Positions 1-6,442 are shown, counted from the stretch's first letter. The stretch is DNA of 6,723 nucleotides from JBQTKD01 sp052389435 (GCA_052389435.1 JBQTIB010000051.1:1-6723); one strand, 5' to 3'. The notes: generated from the letters alone by a model not told the origin. Program-made: numbers and translations.

Positions 1-1571
1 CTGTCCTGTTGCTGCTGGGAAATCTGCTGGCGCATGACGGGCGGGACGCCGAGCAGGTGGGCCGGGCCCGGGTCGGACAGCGCCGGCCGCGGACGCGAGG
101 GAATGATCGGCGTCGGGTCGGTCGAGCCGTTGTCCGGAGCGAGCACCCAGGTGTCCTTGGAGCCGCCGCCCTGGCTGGAGTTCACGATCAACTGCCCCTC
201 GGGCAGCGCCACGCGCGTCAGTCCGCCCGGCAGGACGTAGATGCCTTCGCCGTCGTTGACCGCGAACGGACGAAGGTCGACGTGCCGGGGACGGAGCCGG
301 TCCTCGATGAGGGTCGGCACGGTGGAGAGCTGCACGACCTTCTGCGCGATCCAGCCCCGCGGGTCGGCGAGGACCTTCTGCTTCAGCACGGCGAGCGTGG
401 CCTGGTCCGCGTACGGCCCGATCACGATGCCCTTGCCGCCCGAGGCGTCGACCGGCTTGAGCACGAGTTCGTCGAGGTGGGCGAGCACCCACGGCAGCGT
501 CTCGGAGTCGCCCGCGTCGTCGAGGCGGTAGGTGTCGACGTTGGCGAGGATCGGGTCCTCGTGGAGGTAGTACCGGATGAGGTCGGGAACGTAGCTGTAG
601 ACGAGCTTGTCGTCGGCGATGCCGTTGCCGACGGCGTTGCAGATCGTCACTCCGCCGTCTCGGGCGGCGTTGAGCAGTCCGGGGCAGCCGAGCGTGGAGT
701 CGGCGCGGAAGTGCATCGGGTCGAGGAAGTCGTCGTCGATGCGGCGGTAGATGACGTCGACGCGCTTCTCGCCGCTGGTGGTGCGCATGTAGACGCGGTT
801 GCGGCGGCAGACCAGGTCCCGGCCCTCGACGAGCTCGACACCCATCAGGCGCGCGAGCAGCGCGTGCTCGAAGTAGGCGGAGTTGTAGACGCCCGGAGTC
901 AGGACGACGACCTCGGCGTCGGCGGCACCGTCCGGAGCGGCCGCGCGGGCCGCCGCGAGCAGGCGCTGCGGGTAGTCCGAGACCGGCATGATCCGGTGCG
1001 AGGCGAACGCCTCCGGCAGGCCGTGGGTCATGGCCCGGCGGTTCTCGATGACGTAGCTGACGCCCGACGGGGTGCGGATGTTGTCCTCGAGCACCCGGAA
1101 CTCGCCGTTCTGGTCCCGGATGACGTCGATCCCGGAGACGAGGACGCGGACGCCGTTGACGGGGGCTACGTCGGCTGCGGCGCGGTGGAAGTGCGCCGAG
1201 GTTGCGATGAGCCGCTTGGGGACGACCTCGTCGGTGAAGCACTGACCGCGGTCGTAGACGTCGGCGAGGAAGGCCTCGAGCGCCCGGACGCGTTGGGCGA
1301 CGCCGTGCGAGAGCCCCGCCCATTCGGCCGCGGTGATGATGCGGGGAACGATGTCGAGCGGGAACGGCCGCTCCTCGCCGCCGAGGGCGAAGGTGACGCC
1401 GCGGTCGAGGAAGGACAGCGCGAGGGCGTCGGCGCGCCCGCGCAACTCGTCCACCGCGAGGGCGCGGACGGTGTCGTGGACGGCGGCAACGGCTTCGCGG
1501 GGCTCGTCCTGGGCGGAGAACATCTCGTCCCAGGCCGAACCCAGCGGGTAGTCCTGGAAGAGATCGGCCAT
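1..1571 (-). CDS. Circularly permuted type 2 ATP-grasp family protein (3' end outside window)
   Basis: Reading the minus strand from ATG at 1571 gives 523 open codons with no stop before the left edge, so the C-terminus is missing. The protein matches my knowledge of the circularly permuted ATP-grasp family (DUF404/DUF407; Rv2411c-like). Visible signatures are RVLEDNIRTPSGVSYVIENR (about residues 159-178), PGVYNSAYFEHALLARLMG (226-244), CNAVGNGIADDKLVYSYVPD (311-330), a glycine-rich nucleotide-binding stretch LKPVDASGGKGIVIGP (371-386), HVDLRPF (430-436) and NSSQGGGSKDTWV (464-476). The visible tail is Gln-rich (RQQISQQQQD). Family members about 550 residues long are usual, so little is probably missing. 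ATP-grasp enzymes form amide bonds through an acyl-phosphate. This family usually travels with alpha-E (DUF403) and transglutaminase-like genes and is predicted, not proven, to make or attach a peptide. Such partners would lie downstream, left of the window. The protein is cytosolic with no signal peptide. No clear Shine-Dalgarno precedes the ATG; it may be leaderless. Confidence 0.93.
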   Translation of the reverse strand, partial: MADLFQDYPLGSAWDEMFSAQDEPREAVAAVHDTVRALAVDELRGRADALALSFLDRGVTFALGGEERPFPLDIVPRIITAAEWAGLSHGVAQRVRALEAFLADVYDRGQCFTDEVVPKRLIATSAHFHRAAADVAPVNGVRVLVSGIDVIRDQNGEFRVLEDNIRTPSGVSYVIENRRAMTHGLPEAFASHRIMPVSDYPQRLLAAARAAAPDGAADAEVVVLTPGVYNSAYFEHALLARLMGVELVEGRDLVCRRNRVYMRTTSGEKRVDVIYRRIDDDFLDPMHFRADSTLGCPGLLNAARDGGVTICNAVGNGIADDKLVYSYVPDLIRYYLHEDPILANVDTYRLDDAGDSETLPWVLAHLDELVLKPVDASGGKGIVIGPYADQATLAVLKQKVLADPRGWIAQKVVQLSTVPTLIEDRLRPRHVDLRPFAVNDGEGIYVLPGGLTRVALPEGQLIVNSSQGGGSKDTWVLAPDNGSTDPTPIIPSRPRPALSDPGPAHLLGVPPVMRQQISQQQQD

Positions 1572-1578
1572 GTCGTGG

Positions 1579-1584
1579 ACCCTA
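1579..1584 (-). promoter_or_regulatory. Candidate -10 element for leaderless transcription of the ATP-grasp gene
   Basis: On the minus strand TAGGGT (a TAnnnT match) lies seven bases upstream of the ATG at 1571. Transcription would then start at or next to the A of the start codon, giving a leaderless mRNA, which is common in actinobacteria. This fits the lack of a purine-rich Shine-Dalgarno. No good -35 hexamer is seen 16-19 bases further upstream, so the call is weak. The same -10-to-start spacing occurs at comEA. Confidence 0.35.
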
Positions 1585-1611
1585 TTCCGGCTGTGTTTCG
1601 CGGAGTTTTCC

Positions 1612-1640
1612 CCGCACGGCGCCTCGCCGATGCTGTGCGG
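1612..1640. repeat. Imperfect inverted repeat in the divergent intergenic region
   Basis: CCGCACGGCG (1612-1621) can pair with TGCTGTGCGG (1631-1640). Six outer Watson-Crick pairs (CCGCAC/GTGCGG) are followed by four inner pairs, two of them G-U, around a 9-base loop. It lies between the ATP-grasp start and the candidate rpsT -35 at 1653. It could be a protein-binding operator serving either promoter, or chance in GC-rich DNA. No run of T follows it, so it does not look like a terminator. Confidence 0.35.
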
Positions 1641-1652
1641 CAGGCTGCCGAG

Positions 1653-1682
1653 TTGGCTACCCATTGGCCCCGCTGCTAGTCT
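1653..1682 (+). promoter_or_regulatory. Candidate sigma-70-type promoter of rpsT
   Basis: TTGGCT (1653-1658) and TAGTCT (1677-1682) are separated by 18 bases, a reasonable housekeeping-sigma promoter (-35 TTGnnn, -10 TAnnnT). Transcription would start near 1688-1690, giving an rpsT leader of about 120 bases that contains the hairpins at 1691-1708 and 1748-1795. This is a by-eye consensus match only. Confidence 0.45.
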
Positions 1683-1690
1683 CGGCGGTC

Positions 1691-1708
1691 GCGCACCCTC
1701 CGGTGTGC
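1691..1708 (+). promoter_or_regulatory. 5' hairpin at the start of the rpsT leader
   Basis: GCGCACC (1691-1697) pairs with GGTGTGC (1702-1708): seven pairs including one G-U, closed by a CTCC tetraloop. If transcription starts near 1688, this stem sits at the very 5' end of the rpsT mRNA, where it could stabilise the transcript or form part of a protein-binding structure. The overlapping 3' flank carries a direct repeat CCTGTTCG (1708-1715 and 1717-1724). Confidence 0.35.
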
Positions 1709-1747
1709 CTGTTCGACCTGTTCGGGTACCAAGCAGTGAGGCGAGCC

Positions 1748-1795
1748 CTCCGCGACTCGGACGCAGCGAGGAACGAGCGAGTCCGACAAGCGGAG
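1748..1795 (+). promoter_or_regulatory. Hairpin in the rpsT leader that sequesters the Shine-Dalgarno
   Basis: CTCCGC (1748-1753) is exactly complementary to GCGGAG (1790-1795), and TCGGAC (1757-1762) to GTCCGA (1781-1786). The two 6-bp helices stack across a 3x3 internal loop and close on an 18-base apical loop. The 3' strand of the outer helix includes GGAG, the 5' part of the purine-rich ribosome-binding stretch GGAGAAGAG (1792-1800) before the GTG start at 1812. GACTCG (1754-1759) can alternatively pair with CGAGTC (1778-1783), and GAGG (1738-1741) can compete for CCTC (1747-1750). The arrangement suits translational feedback by S20. S20 of Escherichia coli is known to repress its own translation; its use here is inferred. 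Confidence 0.45.
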
Positions 1796-1811
1796 AAGAG
1801 AGCACCAGCCC

Positions 1812-2072
1812 GTGGCGAACATCAAGTCCCAGATCAAGCGGAACAAGACCAACGAGAAGGCGCGCCAGCGCAACAAGGCCGTCCGCTCGTCGCTGAAGAC
1901 CGCGATCCGCAAGTTCCGCGAGGCCGCCGCCGCCGGTGACACCGAGAAGGCGGGCGTGGCTCTGCGCGACGCCTCCCGCGCACTGGACAAGGCCGCGAGC
2001 AAGGGCGTCATCCACGCCAACGCCGCCGCCAACAAGAAGTCCGCGATGGCCCAGGCCGTCAACAAGATCTAG
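1812..2072 (+). CDS. rpsT: 30S ribosomal protein S20
   Basis: This is an 86-codon gene starting with GTG and ending with TAG. The product begins MANIKSQIKRNKTNEKARQR, the typical S20 N-terminus, and ends AMAQAVNKI. It is rich in Lys, Arg and Ala and lacks aromatic residues apart from one Phe, as expected for the three-helix bundle that binds the 5' domain of 16S rRNA in the small subunit. Its length is close to the usual 86-88 residues. GTG at 1812 is chosen because it gives the conserved N-terminus and follows a purine-rich stretch (GGAGAAGAG, 1792-1800); the spacing is rather long at 11-16 bases. The gene is transcribed alone, divergent from the ATP-grasp gene and convergent with holA. The upstream hairpin could control its translation. 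Confidence 0.97.
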   Translation: MANIKSQIKRNKTNEKARQRNKAVRSSLKTAIRKFREAAAAGDTEKAGVALRDASRALDKAASKGVIHANAAANKKSAMAQAVNKI

Positions 2073-2088
2073 TTCGACGCCGACGTGC

Positions 2089-2110
2089 GGCGGGACGACT
2101 CGGTCCCGCC
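2089..2110. terminator. GC-rich hairpin between convergent rpsT and holA (candidate bidirectional terminator)
   Basis: GGCGGGAC (2089-2096) and GTCCCGCC (2103-2110) form a perfect 8-bp stem with a 6-base loop, GACTCG. The stem starts 17 bases after the rpsT stop and 6 bases after the holA stop on the other strand. Neither side has a U-tract. This is common for actinobacterial hairpin terminators, but it leaves open that the stem only protects the 3' ends or works with Rho. Confidence 0.6.
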
Positions 2111-2115
2111 CCCGG

Positions 2116-3039
2116 CTACCGCCGCGATGCGGCGACCTCCACGATCGCGCGTTCGAGCGCGTACCCCGGGGACAGTGCACCGCCCTTGACCGCGAGGTCG
2201 GCGACCGCGACGGCGGTGAGCGCCCGCGCGAGGCCGTCCATGTCCCAGCCGCGGGCCTGCTCGCGCAGCCTCTTCAGTTTCCAGTCCGGCGTGGTGTCGC
2301 CCGGGGCGCCCAGCTTCGCGATGCCGCGTAGGCCCATCGCCAGTGCCGCGGTGAGCAGCACCGGCTCCACGCCCGCCGCCAGCGACCACCGCAGGTGCGC
2401 CAGCGCCTCCCCCGTGCGGCCCTCGACAGCGAGCTCCGCCACCGCGAAGCTGCTGACCTCGGCGCGCCCGGCGTAGTACCGCCGGATGGTGGCGACCTCG
2501 ATGGTGCCGGTGGTGTCCGCGGCGAGTTGCGCGCACGCGGCGGCGAGCTCCCGCAGGCTCCCTCCGACGGCGTCGAGCAGTGCCCGCGCGGCGTCGCCGG
2601 ACACGCGCCGACCGGCAGCGCGGAACTCGGCGTTGACGAAGGCGATCTTGTCTCCGGCCCGCTTGACCTCCGCGCAGTCCACAACCGTGGCCCCGGCCTT
2701 GCGAACCTTGTCCACCAGCGCCTTGCCCTTGGCCGAGCCCGGGTGCACGAGCACCAGGCAGGTGTCCTCCGGCGGCGAGGCGACCAGCCCCTCCACCTCG
2801 GCCAGGACCGGGCCGCTCAGGTCCTGGGCGGCCCGAATCACGATCAGCTTCTGGACCGCGAACAGGGACGGCGCGGTGAGCGCGCTCAGGTCCCCCGCGG
2901 ACAGTTCGCCGGCCACGACCTGGTGCACGTCGGCGTCCGCCTCGACCGCCCGGATCATGCGGACGGCGCCGGCGACGGCACGATCGGCGAGCAGGTCCTC
3001 GGGGCCGTACACGAGGCTCAGCGGGGGCAGCGTGGACAT
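2116..3039 (-). CDS. holA: DNA polymerase III subunit delta
   Basis: This is a 307-residue protein from ATG at 3039 to TAG at 2116-2118. Delta is the clamp-loader subunit that opens the beta sliding clamp during replication. Family features are the N-terminal LSLVYGPEDLLADRAV (8-23), SLFAVQKLIVIRA (58-70) at the end of the first AAA+-like subdomain, GSLRELAAACAQLA (160-173), and the helical C-terminal collar domain with DLAVKGG (281-287) and ALERAIVEVA (294-303). There is no Walker A motif, as expected, since delta does not hydrolyse ATP. An in-frame GTG at 3063 would add eight residues (MGCETLAR), has a weak GGAA upstream, and lies 12 bases after the comEC stop. I prefer ATG 3039 because homologues begin close to the LVxGxExLL motif, but the start is not certain. 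It is the last gene of comEA-comEC-holA and probably has no promoter of its own. Confidence 0.93.
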   Translation of the reverse strand: MSTLPPLSLVYGPEDLLADRAVAGAVRMIRAVEADADVHQVVAGELSAGDLSALTAPSLFAVQKLIVIRAAQDLSGPVLAEVEGLVASPPEDTCLVLVHPGSAKGKALVDKVRKAGATVVDCAEVKRAGDKIAFVNAEFRAAGRRVSGDAARALLDAVGGSLRELAAACAQLAADTTGTIEVATIRRYYAGRAEVSSFAVAELAVEGRTGEALAHLRWSLAAGVEPVLLTAALAMGLRGIAKLGAPGDTTPDWKLKRLREQARGWDMDGLARALTAVAVADLAVKGGALSPGYALERAIVEVAASRR

Positions 3040-3075
3040 CCGCGCCAGCGTTTCACACCCCACGGACGGTTCCGG

Positions 3076-5511
3076 TCACGACCGGGTCCACGCTCGCACT
3101 CGGCCGTCGACGACGCCGACCGCCACGTCGCCGGAGGTGTCGGTGCGCAGGTGGGTCGCGCCCCAGTCCGCGAGGGCGCGGACGACGAGCGGCGCGGGGT
3201 GCCCGTAGTCGTTGTCCGCGCCGGCCGAGGTGATGGCCACCCGCGCCCCGAGGCTGCGCAGGAAGGCGAAGTCCTGGCGGCCGCTGCCGTGGTGCGGGGT
3301 CTTCAGCACGTCGGCTCGCAGGTTCGGTTCCGCGCGGTGCAGCGCCGCCTGCGCGGCGGGCTCGATGTCTCCGGCGAGCAGAATCCGCAGCCCGGTGGGC
3401 GATTCGGCGGCCAGCACGACGCTGGCGTTGTTGGCCGCGGAGCCGTCGCGAAGCAGGAGGCGGGGCCAGAGGACGCGCCACCGCAGGTCCTGCGCCGCGC
3501 GCTCCTCCCCCGGGACCGCGACGCCGAGGCGGGCTCCGGCGGCGGCCGCCTGCCGGGCCACCGCGACGGCGGCAACGGCGGGCTCGGCCAGCGGCGAGGC
3601 GCCGATCTCCGCAACTCTCCGCCCGCGCAGTACCCCGGCCAGGCCACCGATGTGGTCGGCGTGGAAGTGGGTCAGCAGGACGTAGGGCACGTCGCGCACG
3701 CCGAGGCGGCGCAGGCAGCGGTCCATCCGATCGGGGTCCGGGCCGGTGTCGACGACGACGGCCGTTCCGGGGGCCACGTTCAGGACGAGACCGTCGCCCT
3801 GGCCGACGTCGCAGGCCACCACCTGCCAGCCGGCAGGCGGCCAGTGCAGGGCGCGCAACGGTCCGGGGAGCGGAACCGTTGGCCGCCCGATGAGGCAGGC
3901 CGCCGCCACGAGCGCCAGGACGACCAGCACCCGACCCACTGGGCGCAGCGTCGGACCGAGTCGCGACCGCCGCAGTGCAGGCCACCCCGCAAGCAGTGTC
4001 GCCGAGACGGCCGCGAGCGCGAGGGCGCCGGGCACTCCGTTCGGCCAGTCGAGCGTCGGGCCGGGAACCCCGGCAGCCCATCGCGCAACGGCGACGATCC
4101 ACCAGGCCGCGATGCCGGCGACGTGGGCGAACACGGCCGCCAGTGGCGGGCAGATCGACTGCGCGGCCGCGGCGACCAGCCCGAAGCACATCGCGGGGGC
4201 GACGGCGGGCATCGCGAGGAGGTTGGCCGGAACGGCGACGAGGCTGACGTCGCCGGAGAGCAGCACGATCAGCGGGGCACACGCGACCTGGGCGGCGGCG
4301 GGAACGGCGAGGGCGGCGGCGAGCAGTCGTGGCATGCGACTCGACCACGCGTCGGTCCAGCGCGTTGCGAAGACGAGCAGACCGGCCGTCGCGGACGCGC
4401 TGAGGGCGAAGCCGTAGGACCGGGCCAGCCACGGGTCGGCGAGCAGCAGCACGATCGCCGCGGCGAGCAGCGCGGGCGCGGCCCGGTTCGGCCGGCCGAG
4501 TCCGAGAGCGAGGACGGCGAGCAGGCCCATGAGCGCAGCGCGGAGCAGGCTCGGCTCCGGGCCGACGACCGCGGCGAAGCCGAGGATCGTCGCGACTCCG
4601 AGGGGCGGGAGCAGGACGCGACGGACCCCGGCACGGCGGGCCGTCCCGAGTACGACGGCGACGAGGATCGCGACGTTCGCGCCGGAGACGGCGGTCAGGT
4701 GCGCCAGGCCGGAGACGCGGAAGTCGTCGGCCAGGTCCGGATCGGCGCCGGAGGTGTCGCCGAGGACCAGTCCCGGCAACAGCCCACGCTGCGGCTCGGG
4801 AAGGCCCGCGGCCGCTTCGCGCATGTCGGCGCGGGCCCCGGCGGCGGCGCGCGAGGGCCACGGCGCCTCCTCGATCGTGCGCGGCGGGTCGTCGGCCCAC
4901 AACAGTGCGGCGCTGGGCGTGCGCGGCTGCGCGGGCGAAAGGCGACCGGTGGCTGCGATCCGTTGGCCGGGGAGCACCGCGGCCCATGCGAGATCGCCAC
5001 TGCGCAGGACTATCGGCGCGTGCAGCCGAACGGTCTGGCCGCGGCCGGTCAGTTCCCGGACCTGCACCGGCACTGCGACGAACGTGCGCGCACCCCCGGG
5101 TCGGGTGGCATCGCCGCGGTGGATCGCCGGATAGGCACGCACCGTGGCCACGACGGCGACGCTCGCGCGCTGCGCGGCCAGGTCGGGGATCGGGCCGGCG
5201 TCGAGGGCCTGAACCCGGGCCGCGGACGCGAGCCCGGCCGCCCCCGCGCACGCGAGGACTGCGGCAACGGTCGCGAGCGCGGTGGCGCGCGGGGCGTCGA
5301 CGCCGGGCCCGCGGTCCCGGCGCCAGGCCTTCACCAGCAGCGTCGCCGCCGCCGGCAGGGCGAGGGCCGGCACTGTCCAGCGCATCGGGCCGGACAGTGC
5401 CGGAGTCAGCCAGGCGACCACCCAGGTGGCGACGGCTGCCGGGAGCAGTCTGAGGTCGAGATGGCCCCGTTGCTCCGTGCCGGCACGCGCCGCCTCGTCG
5501 ACTGACGTCAC
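3076..5511 (-). CDS. comEC: ComEC/Rec2 family DNA-uptake channel with metallo-beta-lactamase domain
   Basis: This is an 811-residue protein from GTG at 5511 to TGA at 3076-3078. ComEC carries single-stranded DNA across the cytoplasmic membrane in transformation. The order is: three N-terminal membrane segments (about 22-41, 45-63, 76-98); a soluble OB-like DUF4131 region (about 105-210); the Competence domain with GLVLGDTSG (247-255) and HLTAVSGANVAIL (271-283) followed by about eight hydrophobic segments to residue 540; and a C-terminal metallo-beta-lactamase domain. That domain keeps CDVGQGDG (567-574), the metal site HFHADHIGG (615-623), LLAGDIE (711-717) and LKTPHHGSG (736-744), so the nuclease-like site looks intact. 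The frame stays open to an ATG at 5649, but the extra 46 residues would overlap comEA in low-complexity sequence. GTG at 5511 lies one base after the comEA stop, suggesting translational coupling. Whether the host is naturally competent is unknown. Confidence 0.93.
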   Translation of the reverse strand: MTSVDEAARAGTEQRGHLDLRLLPAAVATWVVAWLTPALSGPMRWTVPALALPAAATLLVKAWRRDRGPGVDAPRATALATVAAVLACAGAAGLASAARVQALDAGPIPDLAAQRASVAVVATVRAYPAIHRGDATRPGGARTFVAVPVQVRELTGRGQTVRLHAPIVLRSGDLAWAAVLPGQRIAATGRLSPAQPRTPSAALLWADDPPRTIEEAPWPSRAAAGARADMREAAAGLPEPQRGLLPGLVLGDTSGADPDLADDFRVSGLAHLTAVSGANVAILVAVVLGTARRAGVRRVLLPPLGVATILGFAAVVGPEPSLLRAALMGLLAVLALGLGRPNRAAPALLAAAIVLLLADPWLARSYGFALSASATAGLLVFATRWTDAWSSRMPRLLAAALAVPAAAQVACAPLIVLLSGDVSLVAVPANLLAMPAVAPAMCFGLVAAAAQSICPPLAAVFAHVAGIAAWWIVAVARWAAGVPGPTLDWPNGVPGALALAAVSATLLAGWPALRRSRLGPTLRPVGRVLVVLALVAAACLIGRPTVPLPGPLRALHWPPAGWQVVACDVGQGDGLVLNVAPGTAVVVDTGPDPDRMDRCLRRLGVRDVPYVLLTHFHADHIGGLAGVLRGRRVAEIGASPLAEPAVAAVAVARQAAAAGARLGVAVPGEERAAQDLRWRVLWPRLLLRDGSAANNASVVLAAESPTGLRILLAGDIEPAAQAALHRAEPNLRADVLKTPHHGSGRQDFAFLRSLGARVAITSAGADNDYGHPAPLVVRALADWGATHLRTDTSGDVAVGVVDGRVRAWTRS

Positions 5512-5512
5512 G

Positions 5513-6406
5513 TCAGACCCGCACCAGGCGGCGGATCTCGGCGAACTTGGCCGGACCGATGCCGGAGACCTCCCGCAGCTCGTCGATGGAGGTGAACCGG
5601 CCGCGGGTGGTGCGGTAGTCGACGATTCGCTGCGCCAGGACCGGCCCAACGCCGGGCAGCGTTTCCAACTCCGCCGTCGTCGCGCGGTTGAGGTCGATCA
5701 GGGCTGGGGGCGCCGGCGCAGCAGGTCTGGCGGGTACCGCGGGATTCGGACGAGCGTTGCCGATCGCCGCGGGTGACGTGACCGGTCCGGGTCCCGAAGC
5801 CTGCCCCGCGGCCTGCGCCGCTACGGCACAGGCCGGCTCGGGCCCGAGGACGACCTGCTCGCCGTCGGCGAGCGGCGCCGCGAGGTTGAGCCCGCGCGTA
5901 TTCGCGCCCGATCGCGGTCCGCCGGCGGCGTTGACGGCGTCGCGGACGCGCGCCCCCGTCGGAAGGTTCACGACGCCGGGGCGCCGCACGCGACCCTGGA
6001 CGTCGACGAGGATGCCCGGGTCCTCGACCGGCGTCGTCGCTGTCGGCGTCGGGGTGGGGGTGGGGACGAGCGCGGCCGTGACGTAGGCGGCGGCGGGCGC
6101 GGCCCCGACGTCGGCGGCGACCGTGACGGCGGCAGGCACCGGCCCGACGTCTGCTGCGTGCGGTCGCGCTCGCCACAGCAGAAGCGCAGCCACGGCGATG
6201 GCGACCGCCGCGACGAGGAACACGACGAGCGCGGCCCGGGCGTCGATGGTGCGCTCGGGCAGCGCGGGCGGCAGGTCGCCGTCCGGGTCGGTGCCGTCGG
6301 CGGGCGCGATCGCCGGGGCGGCGCGACCGCGAGGCGCGGGCAGCAGGGCAAGGAGTCGAGCCTCTGCGCGGGCCCGAGCACTGGAAAGTCGAAGAGGAAG
6401 ATTCAC
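5513..6406 (-). CDS. comEA: ComEA family membrane-anchored helix-hairpin-helix DNA-binding protein
   Basis: This is a 297-residue protein from GTG at 6406 to TGA at 5513-5515. ComEA is the envelope double-stranded DNA receptor that hands DNA to ComEC. The order is: a cytoplasmic Arg/Ala/Pro-rich N-terminus (1-56); one membrane segment (about 58-78, ALVVFLVAAVAIAVAALLLW); an Ala/Pro-rich spacer with a Pro-Thr repeat (115-122); an SLBB-type domain (about 131-188, ILVDVQGRVRRPGVVNLP, then VRDAVNAAGG); a Pro/Ala linker (200-235); and a C-terminal double HhH domain (236-297) with IDLNRATTAEL, LPGVGPVLAQRI (250-261) and SGIGPAKFAEI (281-291). The SLBB plus HhH layout is typical of Gram-positive ComEA. 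The start is chosen because the frame lacks a better upstream start and a promoter-like -10 sits seven bases before it; there is no Shine-Dalgarno. It is the first gene of the unit with comEC and holA. Confidence 0.92.
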   Translation of the reverse strand: MNLPLRLSSARARAEARLLALLPAPRGRAAPAIAPADGTDPDGDLPPALPERTIDARAALVVFLVAAVAIAVAALLLWRARPHAADVGPVPAAVTVAADVGAAPAAAYVTAALVPTPTPTPTATTPVEDPGILVDVQGRVRRPGVVNLPTGARVRDAVNAAGGPRSGANTRGLNLAAPLADGEQVVLGPEPACAVAAQAAGQASGPGPVTSPAAIGNARPNPAVPARPAAPAPPALIDLNRATTAELETLPGVGPVLAQRIVDYRTTRGRFTSIDELREVSGIGPAKFAEIRRLVRV

Positions 6407-6413
6407 GGCGCGG

Positions 6414-6442
6414 ACGCTAGGGAGATCGCGCCTGCGCGTCAG
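6414..6442 (-). promoter_or_regulatory. Candidate leaderless promoter of comEA-comEC-holA
   Basis: On the minus strand CTGACG (6442-6437; four of six match TTGACA) and TAGCGT (6419-6414; TAnnnT) are 17 bases apart, and the -10 ends seven bases before the GTG at 6406. Transcription would begin at or beside the start codon. No Shine-Dalgarno is present between the promoter and the GTG, which supports a leaderless mRNA. The twin DnaA-box repeats lie just upstream of the -35. Confidence 0.5.

Noticed and set aside
9..1679. 556-codon plus-strand open frame
   Set aside because: It is antisense to the ATP-grasp gene, which has recognisable family motifs over its whole length. The product is Arg/Val/Asp-rich with no domain, a usual shadow in high-GC DNA.
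1676..2065. 129-codon minus-strand frame with hydrophobic stretches, opposite rpsT
   Set aside because: It is antisense to rpsT, which is certain. The apparent membrane segments are the reverse complement of Lys/Ala-rich codons.
2708..2716. TTGTCCACC, one mismatch from a DnaA box
   Set aside because: It is a single copy inside holA coding sequence, explained by the codons, with no partner site nearby.
3053..5251. 732-codon minus-strand open frame in another frame of comEC
   Set aside because: The product is an Arg/Ala/Pro/Gly-rich translation without motifs, whereas the other frame gives a complete ComEC.
2395..5505. 1036-codon plus-strand open frame across holA and comEC
   Set aside because: It lies opposite two well-supported genes. 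The product is compositionally odd (Gly/Arg/Gln/Asp-rich, no hydrophobic core) and starts mid-gene; it is an artefact of GC-biased codon positions.
5512..5649. 46-codon N-terminal extension of comEC from ATG 5649
   Set aside because: It overlaps the conserved HhH coding region of comEA and encodes Ser/Pro/Arg-rich sequence unlike ComEC. GTG at 5511, one base after the comEA stop, fits operon structure.
5508..6176. 222-codon minus-strand frame overlapping comEA
   Set aside because: It is out of frame with comEA and Arg-rich without domains; comEA covers the same DNA with clear SLBB and HhH motifs.
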